Source of the DNA: Gammaproteobacteria bacterium
Lineage (GTDB): Bacteria; Pseudomonadota; Gammaproteobacteria; Pseudomonadales; Pseudomonadaceae
DNA length: 53,200 nucleotides
NCBI GenBank assembly: GCA_018826895.1
Contig: JAHJYA010000124.1
Span: 1-53,200 of the forward strand
Direction: 5' to 3'
Shown here: positions 1-8,179 of the stretch, in pieces
How positions within the stretch are numbered: the first letter of the stretch is position 1
Layout of the letters: each line of letters starts with the position of its first letter
Notes under the pieces: generated by a model
Told to the model about the DNA's origin: nothing
What the model saw: the letters and a program-made list of their open reading frames with translations, nothing else
The model's database searches: none
Translations under genes and position numbers: made by a program

Positions 1-2
1 TC

Positions 3-79
3 GGCTACGTAGCTCAGCTGGTTAGAGCATAGCATTCATAATGCTGGGGTCCGGGGTTCAAGTCCCTGCGTAGCCACCA
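3..79 (+). tRNA. tRNA-Met (CAT), elongator
   Basis: A complete cloverleaf with an encoded CCA end. The acceptor stem GGCTACG pairs with CGTAGCC, the anticodon loop reads ttCATaa, and the T-loop is TTCAAGT. The first base pair is a normal G:C, so this is the elongator, not the initiator, which has a mismatched first pair. An integrase relic lies just downstream, so this gene was probably used as an attachment site by a mobile element. Confidence 0.96.
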
Positions 80-89
80 AACAAAACAA

Positions 90-117
90 GGGTTTACCGA
101 AAGGTAAGCCCTTTTTT
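90..117 (+). terminator. Rho-independent terminator of tRNA-Met
   Basis: A stem gggtttacc / ggtaagccc (one G.T pair) closes a GAAA tetraloop and is followed by six T residues. It begins ten bases after the CCA end of the tRNA. Confidence 0.9.
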
Positions 118-142
118 GTTTGCGCCGGTGACTACAAAGTGA

Positions 143-583
143 CTACGGCGTGTCTACTCCCTTTCCTTGCAGCTTCTCAACCTCAATCTGCAGCTTGATC
201 AAATTCAGCTTGGCGATATCGATCTGAATCCTCTGAGCTTCATCCAGCATCGGCTGCACATGACGATGCCAACGAATGAAGCCGTAGACAGCAGACCAAA
301 ATGCAGCACCAGCGACTGCAGCGAGAAGCCATCTAAAAAAGATCTTATCGGACATAGCTACGTCCAACCGCGTTTCAAGCATTAGCTTTCTTGCCTCATC
401 AGAAGCAGTGGGCTTTTCCTTCTCGCCTAACGCAGCCTGCTCAACATAAGTGGTAAAGATCAGCTCGTTTGTCTTTTCCGTCTGATAGAGCATCGTGACG
501 AACGAAGAGACGAAAACAAACATTGCGAAAAGCGCGATGAACTTAAAGATATTGTCGGTGGGAAGAGGAATTCTGCTTTCCAT
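143..583 (-). CDS. Small two-segment membrane protein, unknown function
   Basis: I do not recognise this gene. The ATG at 583 is preferred because AAGG lies six bases upstream. The frame is open to a TTG at 646 that directly abuts the integrase stop, so a 167-residue form is possible; the ATG form has 146 residues. Two hydrophobic stretches are visible, near residues 11-33 (NIFKFIALFAMFVF...) and 80-102 (FFRWLLAAVAG...). Between them is a charged segment and at the C-terminus an amphipathic, coiled-coil-like helix rich in I, L, E and K. Its place between a tRNA and an integrase relic suggests it came in with the same mobile element. It is probably a cargo or residual phage gene. Confidence 0.55.
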   Translation of the reverse strand: MESRIPLPTDNIFKFIALFAMFVFVSSFVTMLYQTEKTNELIFTTYVEQAALGEKEKPTASDEARKLMLETRLDVAMSDKIFFRWLLAAVAGAAFWSAVYGFIRWHRHVQPMLDEAQRIQIDIAKLNLIKLQIEVEKLQGKGVDTP

Positions 584-646
584 GAAACGCCTTAGTGCCG
601 AACCATTTCGGGGGGCAGTATGGCGACTAGTCGTTGTCGTAGACAA

Positions 647-1120
647 TTAGATGCCCCTCCTGATGCCGAATACTTGAGGCAAGTGCCCACTTTGCGTAAG
701 GGGAGAAAGCTTCAGGGCTGAAGCCAGGTGGTCAGGCGACAGATGCGCGTAACGCATGGTCATGGTGATGGAGGAATTTCCAAGGATGCGTTGAAGGCTG
801 AAGATGTCCCCTCCCCCCATGATGTAGTGACTGGCAAAGGTATGACGCAGGATGTGGGTCAGCTGACCAGGGGTGCTAAACCCACAACGTTCGTACGCGC
901 TACGGAATGCAGACCTGCAGGAGATGAAGAGGCGGCCAAATCCAGGCATGCCGACAGCAAAGGCGGCTTGTTCAACTTCCTTAGGAATGGGAACGGATCG
1001 AGACTGACGATTTTTGGTGCGGTGGAAATGCGCTTTACCGCCAAATATCGCGGAGCGAGACAGGCTTTCAGCCTCATCCCAGCGGGCACCCGTAGCCAAA
1101 CAGATCAGCGCAACCGGACA
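647..1120 (-). pseudogene. Tyrosine recombinase (integrase), C-terminal relic
   Basis: The frame encodes only the catalytic half of a phage-type tyrosine integrase. It has the first catalytic Arg in 'ATGARWDEAESL', the H-x-x-R box in 'HILRHTFASH' and the nucleophile Tyr in 'TMRYAHLSPDHL'. The DNA-binding N-terminal half is missing: upstream of the 'VALICLATGARW' segment the frame no longer resembles an integrase. The usual His of the 'LGHSS' box is Asn ('ILGNSSIT'), which would further damage catalysis. The sequence resembles integrases of Pseudomonas filamentous and temperate phages that enter tRNA genes. It lies about 570 bp from tRNA-Met and is transcribed towards it, the usual geometry of an integrated element. 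I read it as the remnant of an excised or decayed element. Confidence 0.8.
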
Positions 1121-1603
1121 TCCACCGCGACACACACCCTGTTAACGCGGCTAAGTAGCTAAGCGTCTAAACAGCAGACTTTTAGGCTATCTATAGCGAA
1201 AGGCTTACACGCACTGGTAGCAATCGCCTCTGTCAGCCCCTGCCCGTTGAACGTAATCTAGCCCCATCAACTGAAGCGCAGGACGCGCTCAGGATCACGG
1301 ATGATCGACCATTGCCTTGGAGGCTTCTGACAGGATGTTGGATTGGTCTTGAAAAAACCCGCTTCGGCGGGTTTTTTGTTGTCTGTTGGATTGGTAGTGA
1401 ATGGTGAACAACCAATGCCATGCTGCAAGGGTTTACCGGTGGGTAAGTTTTTGCTCGCGGATTAACTCCAGCCGACGCCGCCTGAGCAGGTATCCCGCCC
1501 TCCCCGTCGTCACATCCAGCAGAAATCATCCGCCAATCATTAGCCCGGTTTTGCGCCGCCACTCGGGTGATAATGGCCGCTCTATTCGCCCAGGAGCACC
1601 GCC
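1121..1603. other. Intergenic stretch with no recognisable gene
   Basis: I see no convincing coding region here. It holds the broken upstream edge of the integrase relic and a strong bidirectional hairpin at 1352-1377. Just before DUF3087 it has ordinary spacer sequence. A short word (gttggattggt) occurs on both sides of the terminator, near 1338 and 1386; I attach no function to it. Confidence 0.6.
1352..1377. terminator. Bidirectional Rho-independent terminator
   Basis: A perfect hairpin aaaaaacccgc-ttcg-gcgggtttttt with a stable TTCG loop. The A-run and T-run on opposite sides let it work in both directions. It probably ends a transcript older than the integrase relic, or shields the DUF3087 gene. 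Confidence 0.9.
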
Positions 1604-2140
1604 GTGATTTTTGCAATTACCCCGATGGACCCCGAGCGCTATCGCGCGAAGACACGCTTGAGCACCTTTGCAATTGCCGGTGTGTTTCTGCTGTTGGGCC
1701 TGGGGATTTCCACGGTGTTGGTGCAACTTTTCGGTGAACCTGGCGGGGACAATCTGCGTTGGAATATAGGTGGGGTTTTGGCTGGGCTGGCCATTACCGT
1801 GGCGTTGGTGCGCTGGGTGTTCTGGCAGCAGCCGTGGATGGCCCCTGCGGTGTATGGCTGGCGGCTCAAGCGCACGCTGATGCGCGTAACCAACGTGATG
1901 CACCACGTAAAGGCCGGGGTTAGCGCGCAGCAGCCTGTCGCCATGACGGTACTGCGCTTCTATCACCTGGGGCTGACGCAGATGCATCAGTTGGACGGCG
2001 ACAGCAGCTCACTGAGCCAGGCAGTGCCGGAGATCAACCGGCACCTGGAGGCCATGCAGGCCCTGGGGCTGGAGACTGAAGTGACACGCTTTGACCCGGC
2101 CTGGCTACCTGAGGTCAAGGCGATACCGGCAAGTCGCTAA
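1604..2140 (+). CDS. DUF3087 family membrane protein
   Basis: 178 residues, starting at an ATG (MIFAITPMDPERYRAKTR). The opening 'I-x-P-x-D-P-x-x-YR-x-x-TR' and the two following transmembrane segments (about 22-42 and 53-72) are typical of DUF3087 proteins of Pseudomonas. The C-terminal half is soluble and helical (MHHVKAGVSAQQPVAMTVLRFYHLGLTQM). No enzymatic motif is visible and the family has no established function that I know of. It stands alone on the plus strand between a terminator and a small proline-rich gene. Confidence 0.85.
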   Translation: MIFAITPMDPERYRAKTRLSTFAIAGVFLLLGLGISTVLVQLFGEPGGDNLRWNIGGVLAGLAITVALVRWVFWQQPWMAPAVYGWRLKRTLMRVTNVMHHVKAGVSAQQPVAMTVLRFYHLGLTQMHQLDGDSSSLSQAVPEINRHLEAMQALGLETEVTRFDPAWLPEVKAIPASR

Positions 2141-2255
2141 GCGCAACTTACGCCTCGACAGCGCACGAAGGGACGAGTGGACGGCAGACAGTCTGAACCC
2201 TGTTCGCAGGCAGCGGCTCCAACCTGTATCGCCCACAGACCGGGAGGCCTTCACC

Positions 2256-2414
2256 ATGAGCCTGCAGCTGCAACAACCGCCAGAACCTGACCCGCGCCCG
2301 CAGCCGGACCCGATCAATGACCCCGGCAATGAAGACCCGGGCTCGGAGATCGATCCAGATATGCTCAAGGAGCCGCGCAAGTGCCCGCCCGACCCGGACG
2401 CGCGTCCGCGTTGA
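2256..2414 (+). CDS. Small proline/aspartate-rich protein
   Basis: 52 residues (MSLQLQQPPEPDPRPQPDP...). The ATG at 2256 is chosen because GGGAGG lies eight bases upstream. The frame is open further upstream but has no comparable ribosome site. Composition is dominated by Pro, Asp and Glu, without a hydrophobic segment or Cys, so it is probably an intrinsically disordered cytosolic peptide. Similar short PD-rich proteins are found in other Pseudomonas. Function unknown. Confidence 0.6.
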   Translation: MSLQLQQPPEPDPRPQPDPINDPGNEDPGSEIDPDMLKEPRKCPPDPDARPR

Positions 2415-2475
2415 GGTCGCTTAGATAACTGCGGCGATTCTTTTTACGGCGATGTCCCATTGGCTGTAGCACATC

Positions 2476-2535
2476 TGTAGGAGCGAATTTATTCGCGAAA
2501 TTCGCGACACCATCGCGAATAAATTCGCTCCTACA
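2476..2535. repeat. REP-like palindrome (TGTAGGAGCG family)
   Basis: TGTAGGAGCGAATTTATTCGCGA faces its inverted copy TCGCGAATAAATTCGCTCCTACA over a short spacer. It is the cleanest example of the dispersed palindrome seen many times in this window. Confidence 0.9.
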
Positions 2536-2637
2536 CAAGCCGATTTGAGGTTGCAACACGGTTTTGGGACATAGCCTTTTTATAGGCGCTGTCCTAGTTT
2601 TGTGTTGCGTTCAGTTGCTGGGCTTAACGGTAGACCC

Positions 2638-2701
2638 GTAGGGTGCGCCGTGTGCACCGCGGTGCAGGCTGCAGACTCTTGGTGCGCACAGCGCACCCCA
2701 C
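2638..2701. repeat. Inverted repeat, GTAGGGTGCGC family
   Basis: gggtgcgccgtgtgcacc and ggtgcgcacagcgcaccc form two imperfect arms (two G/T differences) around about 22 bases. It differs in sequence from the TGTAGGAGCG palindromes. Together with that element it fills the 347-bp gap before the EamA gene. Confidence 0.7.
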
Positions 2702-2761
2702 GTGGTTGGGCCTGCGACGCGTGAATGCAATATCAGCTTTTATCGGTGCATTCAGGCGGCG

Positions 2762-3667
2762 TTAGCGTGCCGCCGCGCGCTGGGTGCCGAGTAGCAGGCC
2801 GGAAAAGATCAACGCGCCGCCAACCCAGTGGAACAGCTGCAAACCCTCACCCAACAGCAGCCAGCCGAGAATCGCGGTGAACACCGGCATCAGGTAGTTG
2901 CTGAGCGCCGCCTTGGCCGCGCCGACCACGCGCACGCCGTGGTTCCAGCACAGGTAGGCCAGTATCGAGGCGAATACCGCCGTGTAGGCGACGGCGCCCA
3001 GGTTGCCGGGGCTGGCGACAAAGTGCGCGCCCTGGCTCAGCTCATACAGGTAGAACGGCAGGATCAGCGGCAAGCCCAGCAGCATCAGCACGCCTAACAG
3101 CGCCAGCGGCGGAATCGGCTGCAGGTAGTGGGCCCAGCGCCGCAGCAGCAGGGAATACAACGCCCAGTCGGCCACGGCCAGCAGCATAATCAGATCGCCG
3201 TGGTTGAATGACAGCGTCGCCAGGGTCGTCCAGCTCGCCTGGGTGATCAGCACCAGCAGACCGATAGCTGCCACGCCCATACCTACCCAGGCACGACGGT
3301 TGGGCCACTCACCCAGCAACAGCCCGGCGCCGATAAAGGTCATCAGCGGCAGGCAGGTGTTGACCAGGGTGATGTTGATCGCGGCAGTGCTTTGCGCGGC
3401 GCTGTAGAGCAGCGAGTTGTAGGCACTGATGCCGCATGCGGCGAGCGCCACCAAGCGCCAGCCGGCGCTGCGCAGGGCCTGGCGGTGACGCAACAGCGGC
3501 GCAATAACGAAGGGCAGAAGCAGGGCCAGAGCCAGGCACCAGCGCCAGAAAGCCAACGTAAAGGGCGCGATATCACCGGCCACGGCCCGCGCTACCAGGG
3601 CGTTACCCGACCAGCAGAGCACTGAAACCAGCAGGCCGAGGGTGGCAAGGCTACGTGAGGCAGGCAT
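2762..3667 (-). CDS. EamA/DMT-family inner-membrane exporter
   Basis: 301 residues with about ten hydrophobic segments arranged as two EamA repeats. The first begins at 'LGLLVSVLCWSGNALVARAV' and the second near 'DLIMLLAVADWALYSLLLRRW'. The opening 'W-S-G-N-x-L-V-A-R' is typical of drug/metabolite transporters, many of which export amino acids or other metabolites. The substrate cannot be told from sequence. The gene stands alone and faces the same way as otsA, 325 bp away. Confidence 0.88.
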   Translation of the reverse strand: MPASRSLATLGLLVSVLCWSGNALVARAVAGDIAPFTLAFWRWCLALALLLPFVIAPLLRHRQALRSAGWRLVALAACGISAYNSLLYSAAQSTAAINITLVNTCLPLMTFIGAGLLLGEWPNRRAWVGMGVAAIGLLVLITQASWTTLATLSFNHGDLIMLLAVADWALYSLLLRRWAHYLQPIPPLALLGVLMLLGLPLILPFYLYELSQGAHFVASPGNLGAVAYTAVFASILAYLCWNHGVRVVGAAKAALSNYLMPVFTAILGWLLLGEGLQLFHWVGGALIFSGLLLGTQRAAAR

Positions 3668-3671
3668 GGCG

Positions 3672-3812
3672 TCAGACTCGCGGCAGCGGACGCAGGCGGT
3701 ACTGCGGCGCGAGTTGAGCCATGCGGCTGACGCTAAGGTCTCGCCAGCGCCGATTGTTGATCAAGGCAGGCCAGCGTTCGTTGTTCTCGAACAGTGGCGT
3801 CAGATCACTCAT
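3672..3812 (-). pseudogene. Short relic resembling the start of a beta-carbonic anhydrase
   Basis: An ATG at 3812, with AAGGA six bases upstream, opens a 46-residue frame. It begins MSDLTPLFENNERW, close to the N-terminus of proteobacterial beta-carbonic anhydrases (MSDL-x-x-L-x-x-NN-x-x-W). A later piece 'SRMAQLAPQY' resembles the next conserved block ('F-F-x-x-L-A-x-Q-Q-x-P-x-Y-L-W-I-G'), but the zinc-ligand segment (CSDSR) is not present and the frame stops. I infer a gene destroyed by deletions and frameshifts. It might instead be a short unrelated peptide gene. Confidence 0.35.
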
Positions 3813-3992
3813 GGGGTGTCCTTGCTAGGCGCCGCACGCCTGGACACGCAGGGCATGACAGGTCATCGGCAGACGATAGAGAACGGCGCGTCGCGATGGG
3901 CTAGCGGCAGGTTGCTGCATCGCCAGCCGAGCGACGGCCAGGGGCAGCACCTTAGGCGGCGAGCACGGCTTTGACAAGGCTGGTGAGCCTCC

Positions 3993-5393
3993 CTAGACCG
4001 CGATCTTGTCCGTGGGCTGGCGGCCGGCACCGGCCGCATGCAGGTCGGCGAGAAAGCGGTCGCGCCAGCGCGCCAGGTCGTTCTGGCGAATAGACAGCAT
4101 CATGCTGGCGTAACGATCCTTGCGTTCGGCCAGCGGCATGCGCAGGGCACGGTCGAGGGCTTCGGCCATGCCGACGGTGTCGTAAGGGTTAACGATCAGC
4201 GCAGTATTCAGCTCGCGGGCGGCCCCGGCGAAGCGCGACAGTACCAGCACCCCGGGGTTTTCCGGGTCCTGGGCGGCGACATATTCCTTGGCGACCAGGT
4301 TCATGCCGTCGCGCAACGGAGTGACCAGGCCGATGCCCGCGCCACGGAACAGGCCCATCAGCACGCGCCGCTCATGGCTGCGGTTGAGGTAGTGCAGCGG
4401 CATCCAGTCGAGTTCGGCGTAACGACCGTTGATATGCCCGGCCTGGGTCTCCAGTTGCTGACGGATATGCTGATAGGTCTTCACATCGGAGCGCGAAGTC
4501 GGCGCGATCTGCACGAACTGCACGTTACGGTGATGCTCAGGATAGCGCTGCAGCAGTTCCTCGTAGGCGCAGAAACGCTCCAGCAGGCCCTTGGAGTAGT
4601 CGAGCCGATCGACACTGATAATGGTCGGGCACGGCCCGCCCGCCGCCGTGCGGCCAATCAGGTTGCGCCGGCCCTTGTAGCTGGCCGCAGTGGCCTGGAT
4701 CTCGTCGGGCACCACGCCAATCGGGTAGACCTCGGCGCGAAAACGGTGACCGTAGGCGGTCAGGTAGCCGTCGGGCCCCGGCACGCCGCGCACTTCGCGG
4801 GTGATGTAATCCGAGAATGCCTGGCGGTCGACTTCGGTTTGAAAGCCGATCAGGTCATAGGCGCAGAGCGTGCGAAACAGGTCGTTATGCGGCGGGATGG
4901 CAGTGAGGATTTCCGGCGCGGGAAACGGGATATGCAGGAAGAAACCGATACGGTTGCGGATACCCAGGCGCCTGCACTCATCGGCAAACGGGATCAGGTG
5001 GTAATCGTGCACCCAGATCACATCATCCTTGCGTAGCAGCGGCTTGAGCTGCTCGGCGAGCTTGCGGTTGACGCTGCGGTAGCCTTCGTACTCGTCGCGC
5101 CGGTAGCGCGCCAGGTCGATGCGGTAATGGAAGATCGGCCATAGGGTCGCGTTGGAGAAGCCGCGGTAGTAGTGGTCGTAGTCGCGGCGGGTCAGCCCCA
5201 GGGTGGCGTAGGTGATCCGCCCGTGGGTCTCGCTGGCCAGCTCCGGAGATGCGCTGATCTCGCCATTCCAGCCGAACCAGATACCGCCTGAATCGCGCAG
5301 TGCTTCATAGACACCAACCGCCAGACCACCGGCCACCGCCTTGCCATCCTTGATCGGCGCCACCCGGTTGGACACCACCACCAAGCGGCTCAT
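3993..5393 (-). CDS. otsA: Alpha,alpha-trehalose-phosphate synthase (UDP-forming)
   Basis: 466 residues, the usual length of OtsA (GT20). It joins UDP-glucose and glucose-6-phosphate into trehalose-6-phosphate in the cytosol. Visible landmarks are the N-terminal 'SNRV' with the following Gly pair ('AVAGGLAVG'), 'WVHDYHLI', 'FFLHIPFP', the donor-site 'DRLDYSKGL' and '[11 protein letters not shown]'. Its ATG overlaps the stop of otsB by four bases (ATGA), so the two are translationally coupled, otsB first. The pair is a complete two-step route to trehalose, an osmo- and desiccation protectant. Confidence 0.97.
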   Translation of the reverse strand: MSRLVVVSNRVAPIKDGKAVAGGLAVGVYEALRDSGGIWFGWNGEISASPELASETHGRITYATLGLTRRDYDHYYRGFSNATLWPIFHYRIDLARYRRDEYEGYRSVNRKLAEQLKPLLRKDDVIWVHDYHLIPFADECRRLGIRNRIGFFLHIPFPAPEILTAIPPHNDLFRTLCAYDLIGFQTEVDRQAFSDYITREVRGVPGPDGYLTAYGHRFRAEVYPIGVVPDEIQATAASYKGRRNLIGRTAAGGPCPTIISVDRLDYSKGLLERFCAYEELLQRYPEHHRNVQFVQIAPTSRSDVKTYQHIRQQLETQAGHINGRYAELDWMPLHYLNRSHERRVLMGLFRGAGIGLVTPLRDGMNLVAKEYVAAQDPENPGVLVLSRFAGAARELNTALIVNPYDTVGMAEALDRALRMPLAERKDRYASMMLSIRQNDLARWRDRFLADLHAAGAGRQPTDKIAV

Positions 5394-6172
5394 GCCTCGC
5401 CTCCCGGCTGCAAGGTGCCCAGCTCGGACACCGGGCGCACCTCCAGCAGCGCATGCAGCCAGGCGTCCACCGCATCCACCGAGGGCAAACGAGCGCTGGC
5501 GATGGTTGCGCCCTCGCCCACCTTGATGCTCACCCCGCCGAGGGCATTGACCACCTCGAAGCCGGCTTCATCGGTCAGGTCATCACCCAAAAACACCGGT
5601 ATGCGCCCAGCAAAGGGCGCTTCGGCCATAAACGCGCGAATCACCTCGCCTTTGCTCGCGCCCTTGGGCTTGAGCTCGAACACGCACTTACCCGGCTGCA
5701 GGCTGAGGGTCTCGGGGTACAGGGAAACGAAATCGGTGGCTAACTGCAGAGCCACGCTTTCCAGCGCCGGCGCCTGACGGTAATGCAGGGCGAAAGCCAC
5801 GCCTTTGCTCTCCAGCAACAGCTCTGGGTAGGGTTCGCAGGCCAAGCGCAGTTCATGCTCGATATGCGCCAGCAATTCTTCGTCCAGCTGCAACTGCTGG
5901 TATTCACCGGCGGCCGTGCGCCGTTCGCTCCCGTGCACGCCGGCGCTGGGCAATTGCAGGGGCTGGAGCAGTTCATCGAGTTGCACCAACGGCCGCCCGG
6001 AAATCACTGCCACTGGGGCGCGACCTACCAGCTGCGCCAACGCAGCGTGCAGAGTGCCGGCGATAAACACCAGCTCCGGTCGAGGCTGCAGGTCGGCCAG
6101 GGTACCGTCAAAATCGAAAAAGAAGGCGTGACGGTCGAGGGTTACCAGGTGCTGCGCAATTTTATTGTCCAT
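5390..6172 (-). CDS. otsB: Trehalose-6-phosphate phosphatase
   Basis: A HAD-superfamily phosphatase that releases trehalose from trehalose-6-phosphate. The ATG at 6172 (MDNKIAQHLV) gives 260 residues; an upstream GTG at 6190 would add six, and neither has a strong ribosome site. The nucleophile motif 'FFFDFDGTLADL' is at about residues 17-28, followed by 'VISGRP' (motif II), and late 'FLGDDLTDEAGF' carries the metal-binding Asp residues. The TGA overlaps the otsA start. It is the first gene of the otsBA operon; no regulator is adjacent. Confidence 0.95.
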   Translation of the reverse strand: MDNKIAQHLVTLDRHAFFFDFDGTLADLQPRPELVFIAGTLHAALAQLVGRAPVAVISGRPLVQLDELLQPLQLPSAGVHGSERRTAAGEYQQLQLDEELLAHIEHELRLACEPYPELLLESKGVAFALHYRQAPALESVALQLATDFVSLYPETLSLQPGKCVFELKPKGASKGEVIRAFMAEAPFAGRIPVFLGDDLTDEAGFEVVNALGGVSIKVGEGATIASARLPSVDAVDAWLHALLEVRPVSELGTLQPGGEA

Positions 6173-6260
6173 GCACAATGGACCGCCCACAGGGGCTGGG
6201 TGTTCAGCAAAAAGTTCGCGCCCGCCTACGCAGGCCAGCCTCGCACCCTGCGTAACGGCG

Positions 6261-6719
6261 CTAGTCGAACAGCGGACAGACCATCACCAGCGCATCTTCA
6301 CGGCCGCCCACCGCCGGGTAATAGTCACGCCGCCGGCCAACCTCGTTGAAGCCGTAGCGCTCGTACAGGCGATAGGCACTCTGGTTGCTGGCGCGCACCT
6401 CCAGAAAGCAGTCGTTGGCACCGCGGCTGCGCGCGTGCTGCATCAGGTGTTCGAGCAATTGCAGGCCGAGACCACGGCCCTGGCTTTCGGCCTTGATGGT
6501 GATATTGAGCAGGTGCGCCTCATCGAGGATCAGCTGGATCACCCCATGGCCCACCTGCTGCGTGCCCTCGAACATCACCCAGCAATCGTAGGTTTTCAGG
6601 CTGTCGAGAAACAGGCCACGGGTCCAGGGATGACTGAACGCCGCGTACTCGATCTTCAGCACCGCCTCGATATCCGCCTCGGTCATCGGGCGAAAACGGA
6701 TCGCATCACTCATTGCCAC
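6261..6719 (-). CDS. rimI: Ribosomal-protein-alanine N-acetyltransferase
   Basis: 152 residues of the GNAT fold. The acetyl-CoA site is 'ESQGRGLGLQLLEHL', then 'A-N-D-C-F-L-E-V-R-A-S-N-x-x-A-x-x-L-Y' and 'GFNEVGRRRDYY', the signature of RimI, which acetylates the N-terminal alanine of ribosomal protein S18. The gene upstream is holD, and holD-rimI is a conserved gammaproteobacterial pair. Here the two are pushed 192 bp apart by a repeat element, so rimI transcription probably now depends on read-through or a new promoter. Confidence 0.94.
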   Translation of the reverse strand: MAMSDAIRFRPMTEADIEAVLKIEYAAFSHPWTRGLFLDSLKTYDCWVMFEGTQQVGHGVIQLILDEAHLLNITIKAESQGRGLGLQLLEHLMQHARSRGANDCFLEVRASNQSAYRLYERYGFNEVGRRRDYYPAVGGREDALVMVCPLFD

Positions 6720-6782
6720 TCACTCGACAGGTTGCGGGCACCCTGGGGGCGCCGCTCAAAAAAGGGGTCAGGCCGGATCCAG

Positions 6783-6922
6783 CAGGCCGTTTAAAAACGT
6801 AGGCGAGGCAGGCAAGACAAGGCAAAAACGGCCGAGGAAGCGGAGTTTACGAGTTGTAAATGAGCATTCCGAGGACGTTTTTAACGCAGTATTGCCAACG
6901 CAGGTAGTTTTTCAACAGCCTG
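6783..6922. mobile_element. 140-bp MITE-like element with terminal inverted repeats
   Basis: The ends CAGGCCGTTTAAAAACGTA and CAGGCTGTTGAAAAACTAC (read inwards) are imperfect inverted repeats. Inside, AAAAACG and CGTTTTT form a second nested inverted pair. Both flanks carry the same four bases, CCAG (6779-6782 and 6923-6926), a likely target duplication. There is no internal gene. The element lies between holD and rimI and its right end supplies the last codons and stop of holD. Confidence 0.75.
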
Positions 6923-7724
6923 CCAGCCAGCGCTGCCGCACACGCCGCATGGCCTGCCACAACTCGGCCTTGCGCGCCGGCTCCTCCATCAGCAGCTCCA
7001 GGCCAGGCAAGGCCCAGGCCGCGCCAAGCCCTTCGATCTGCAGCTCGCGATTATAGCTGTGCGCATCACCCTCGCCGGCAAAGCGAATCGCCGGCAGGCC
7101 GATCAGCCACAGGCAACTGCAGGGCTCCTGCTCTTCCAGCCGCGCGGCGATAAAACTCTGCACGAATTCCAGGGCTGCCTCGGGGCCTTGATCCATGCTG
7201 CCGCGCACCAACAGCGGCCAGCGCACCGGCTCGCCGATCAGTTGCGGGCTATCCGGTAGACCGGCCGCGCGCAGTAGATCCTTGAGCAGCAGATAGGCAG
7301 GATCGCGACTCTGGAAGGGCTCGCCGGTGGGCAACTCGACCAGCACGGCGCAGGCACCGGCGCGCAACAATTGCAGGGAGAAACGCGGCGCCGGCTGAGC
7401 GCGTTCGCGCACTACAGGCTCGCTGGCTGGCGAGGCTGCTTCAGCCTCGCGGGCGGCGGCGGAACTGCCGGGTTTGGGCACTTCGATGCGTGGTCGCTCG
7501 CGGACCTGCTCGGTGACCGGAGCCGGCACTTCGGCGCGCACCGGCACAGGCGCAACGGGGGCTTGCTGGGTAGGCGCTAGCGCTGGCCGCGACTCGACCA
7601 CAGGCTCAGGCTGCACCAGCAATTCGGGCCGCGAGGGCGCAGCGAACGGCAGTTCGACACGGGGCAGCCAACTGGCCACTTGCATGGCATTCAGGTAGGC
7701 GCGGCGGCGCAGCTCGGCATTCAA
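6912..7724 (-). CDS. holD: DNA polymerase III psi subunit, pseudomonad long form
   Basis: 270 residues. Position immediately upstream of rimI and the N-terminal 'RRAYLNAMQVASWLPR' and C-terminal 'RKAELWQAMRRVRQRW' fit psi (E. coli has 'LQQLGITQW' and 'RAALWQQI'). Psi links the clamp loader to chi and SSB. A Pseudomonas psi of this long type, encoded beside rimI, has been described for P. aeruginosa. Between a short N-terminal helix and the folded C-terminal domain lies a Pro/Ala/Val/Glu-rich linker at about residues 28-115, often mistaken for TonB. The C-terminal 'AGC-stop' is encoded by the inserted MITE-like element. Without it the frame would read 'WLDPA-stop'. Confidence 0.72.
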   Translation of the reverse strand: MNAELRRRAYLNAMQVASWLPRVELPFAAPSRPELLVQPEPVVESRPALAPTQQAPVAPVPVRAEVPAPVTEQVRERPRIEVPKPGSSAAAREAEAASPASEPVVRERAQPAPRFSLQLLRAGACAVLVELPTGEPFQSRDPAYLLLKDLLRAAGLPDSPQLIGEPVRWPLLVRGSMDQGPEAALEFVQSFIAARLEEQEPCSCLWLIGLPAIRFAGEGDAHSYNRELQIEGLGAAWALPGLELLMEEPARKAELWQAMRRVRQRWLAGC

Positions 7725-7839
7725 ACGTCAGTCACTCGGCACATCGCTTCACAAGGGCGCTGATTGTCGCGTGAAACACGCTTTGCGGGTAGTTCTTTGC
7801 AAAGTCTATGTCTGAGTTAGGTGCTCCATCCATATTGCA

Positions 7840-7922
7840 GCGAAGGGTTGCACCCAACCTTTATTCGCGAAATTCGCGGCACAATCGCGAATAAAAGCTG
7901 GGCGCCCCCTTCGCTCCTACAC
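7840..7922. repeat. REP-like palindrome, GCGAAGGGGGCGCC variant
   Basis: The outer arms are GCGAAGGGTTGCACCCAACC and its inverted partner GGGCGCCCCCTTCGCTCCTAC. The inner arms are TTTATTCGCGA and TCGCGAATAAA. It is a longer variant of the TGTAGGAGCG family. Confidence 0.8.
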
Positions 7923-8003
7923 GAGCCTAATCAGCGTGCACCCTCTACCATGTTGCAGCCCATGCAAGACATACCGTGGCACCTTCGTGAGCCACCGAAC
8001 GCG

Positions 8004-8095
8004 CGTAGGAGCCCCGCCTCGGGGCGAATCGGTTGCAGCCATTCAGTAAATTCGGCGTTGCCTATAGCATTCGCCGCGGGGCGCGGCTCCCACGA
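8004..8095. repeat. REP-like palindrome, GC-rich variant
   Basis: cgtaggagccccgcctcggggcgaat faces attcgccgcggggcgcggctcccacg over about 40 bases. The same pairing occurs at 28009, 32435, 47300 and 50821. Confidence 0.8.
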
Positions 8096-8179
8096 AAAGC
8101 AGCACCGCCGTGCAAAACGGTACAGGGACATAGCCTTTACAAAGGTCACTCCCGCCTAGCGAGGCGGGCACAGCAGCGC

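Larger units (their letters stand above)
7725..8179. other. 455-bp spacer with two REP-like palindromes
   Basis: No gene is visible; open frames here are only read-through of the palindromes at 7840-7922 and 8004-8095. The left part holds the upstream region of holD. The right part is the 3' flank of fruA, since both genes are on the minus strand. Confidence 0.7.

Noticed and set aside
6912..7724. Annotation of this gene as TonB.
   Set aside because: The Pro-rich stretch mimics TonB, but there is no N-terminal membrane anchor and no TonB C-terminal domain. Position beside rimI and the end motifs fit HolD better.
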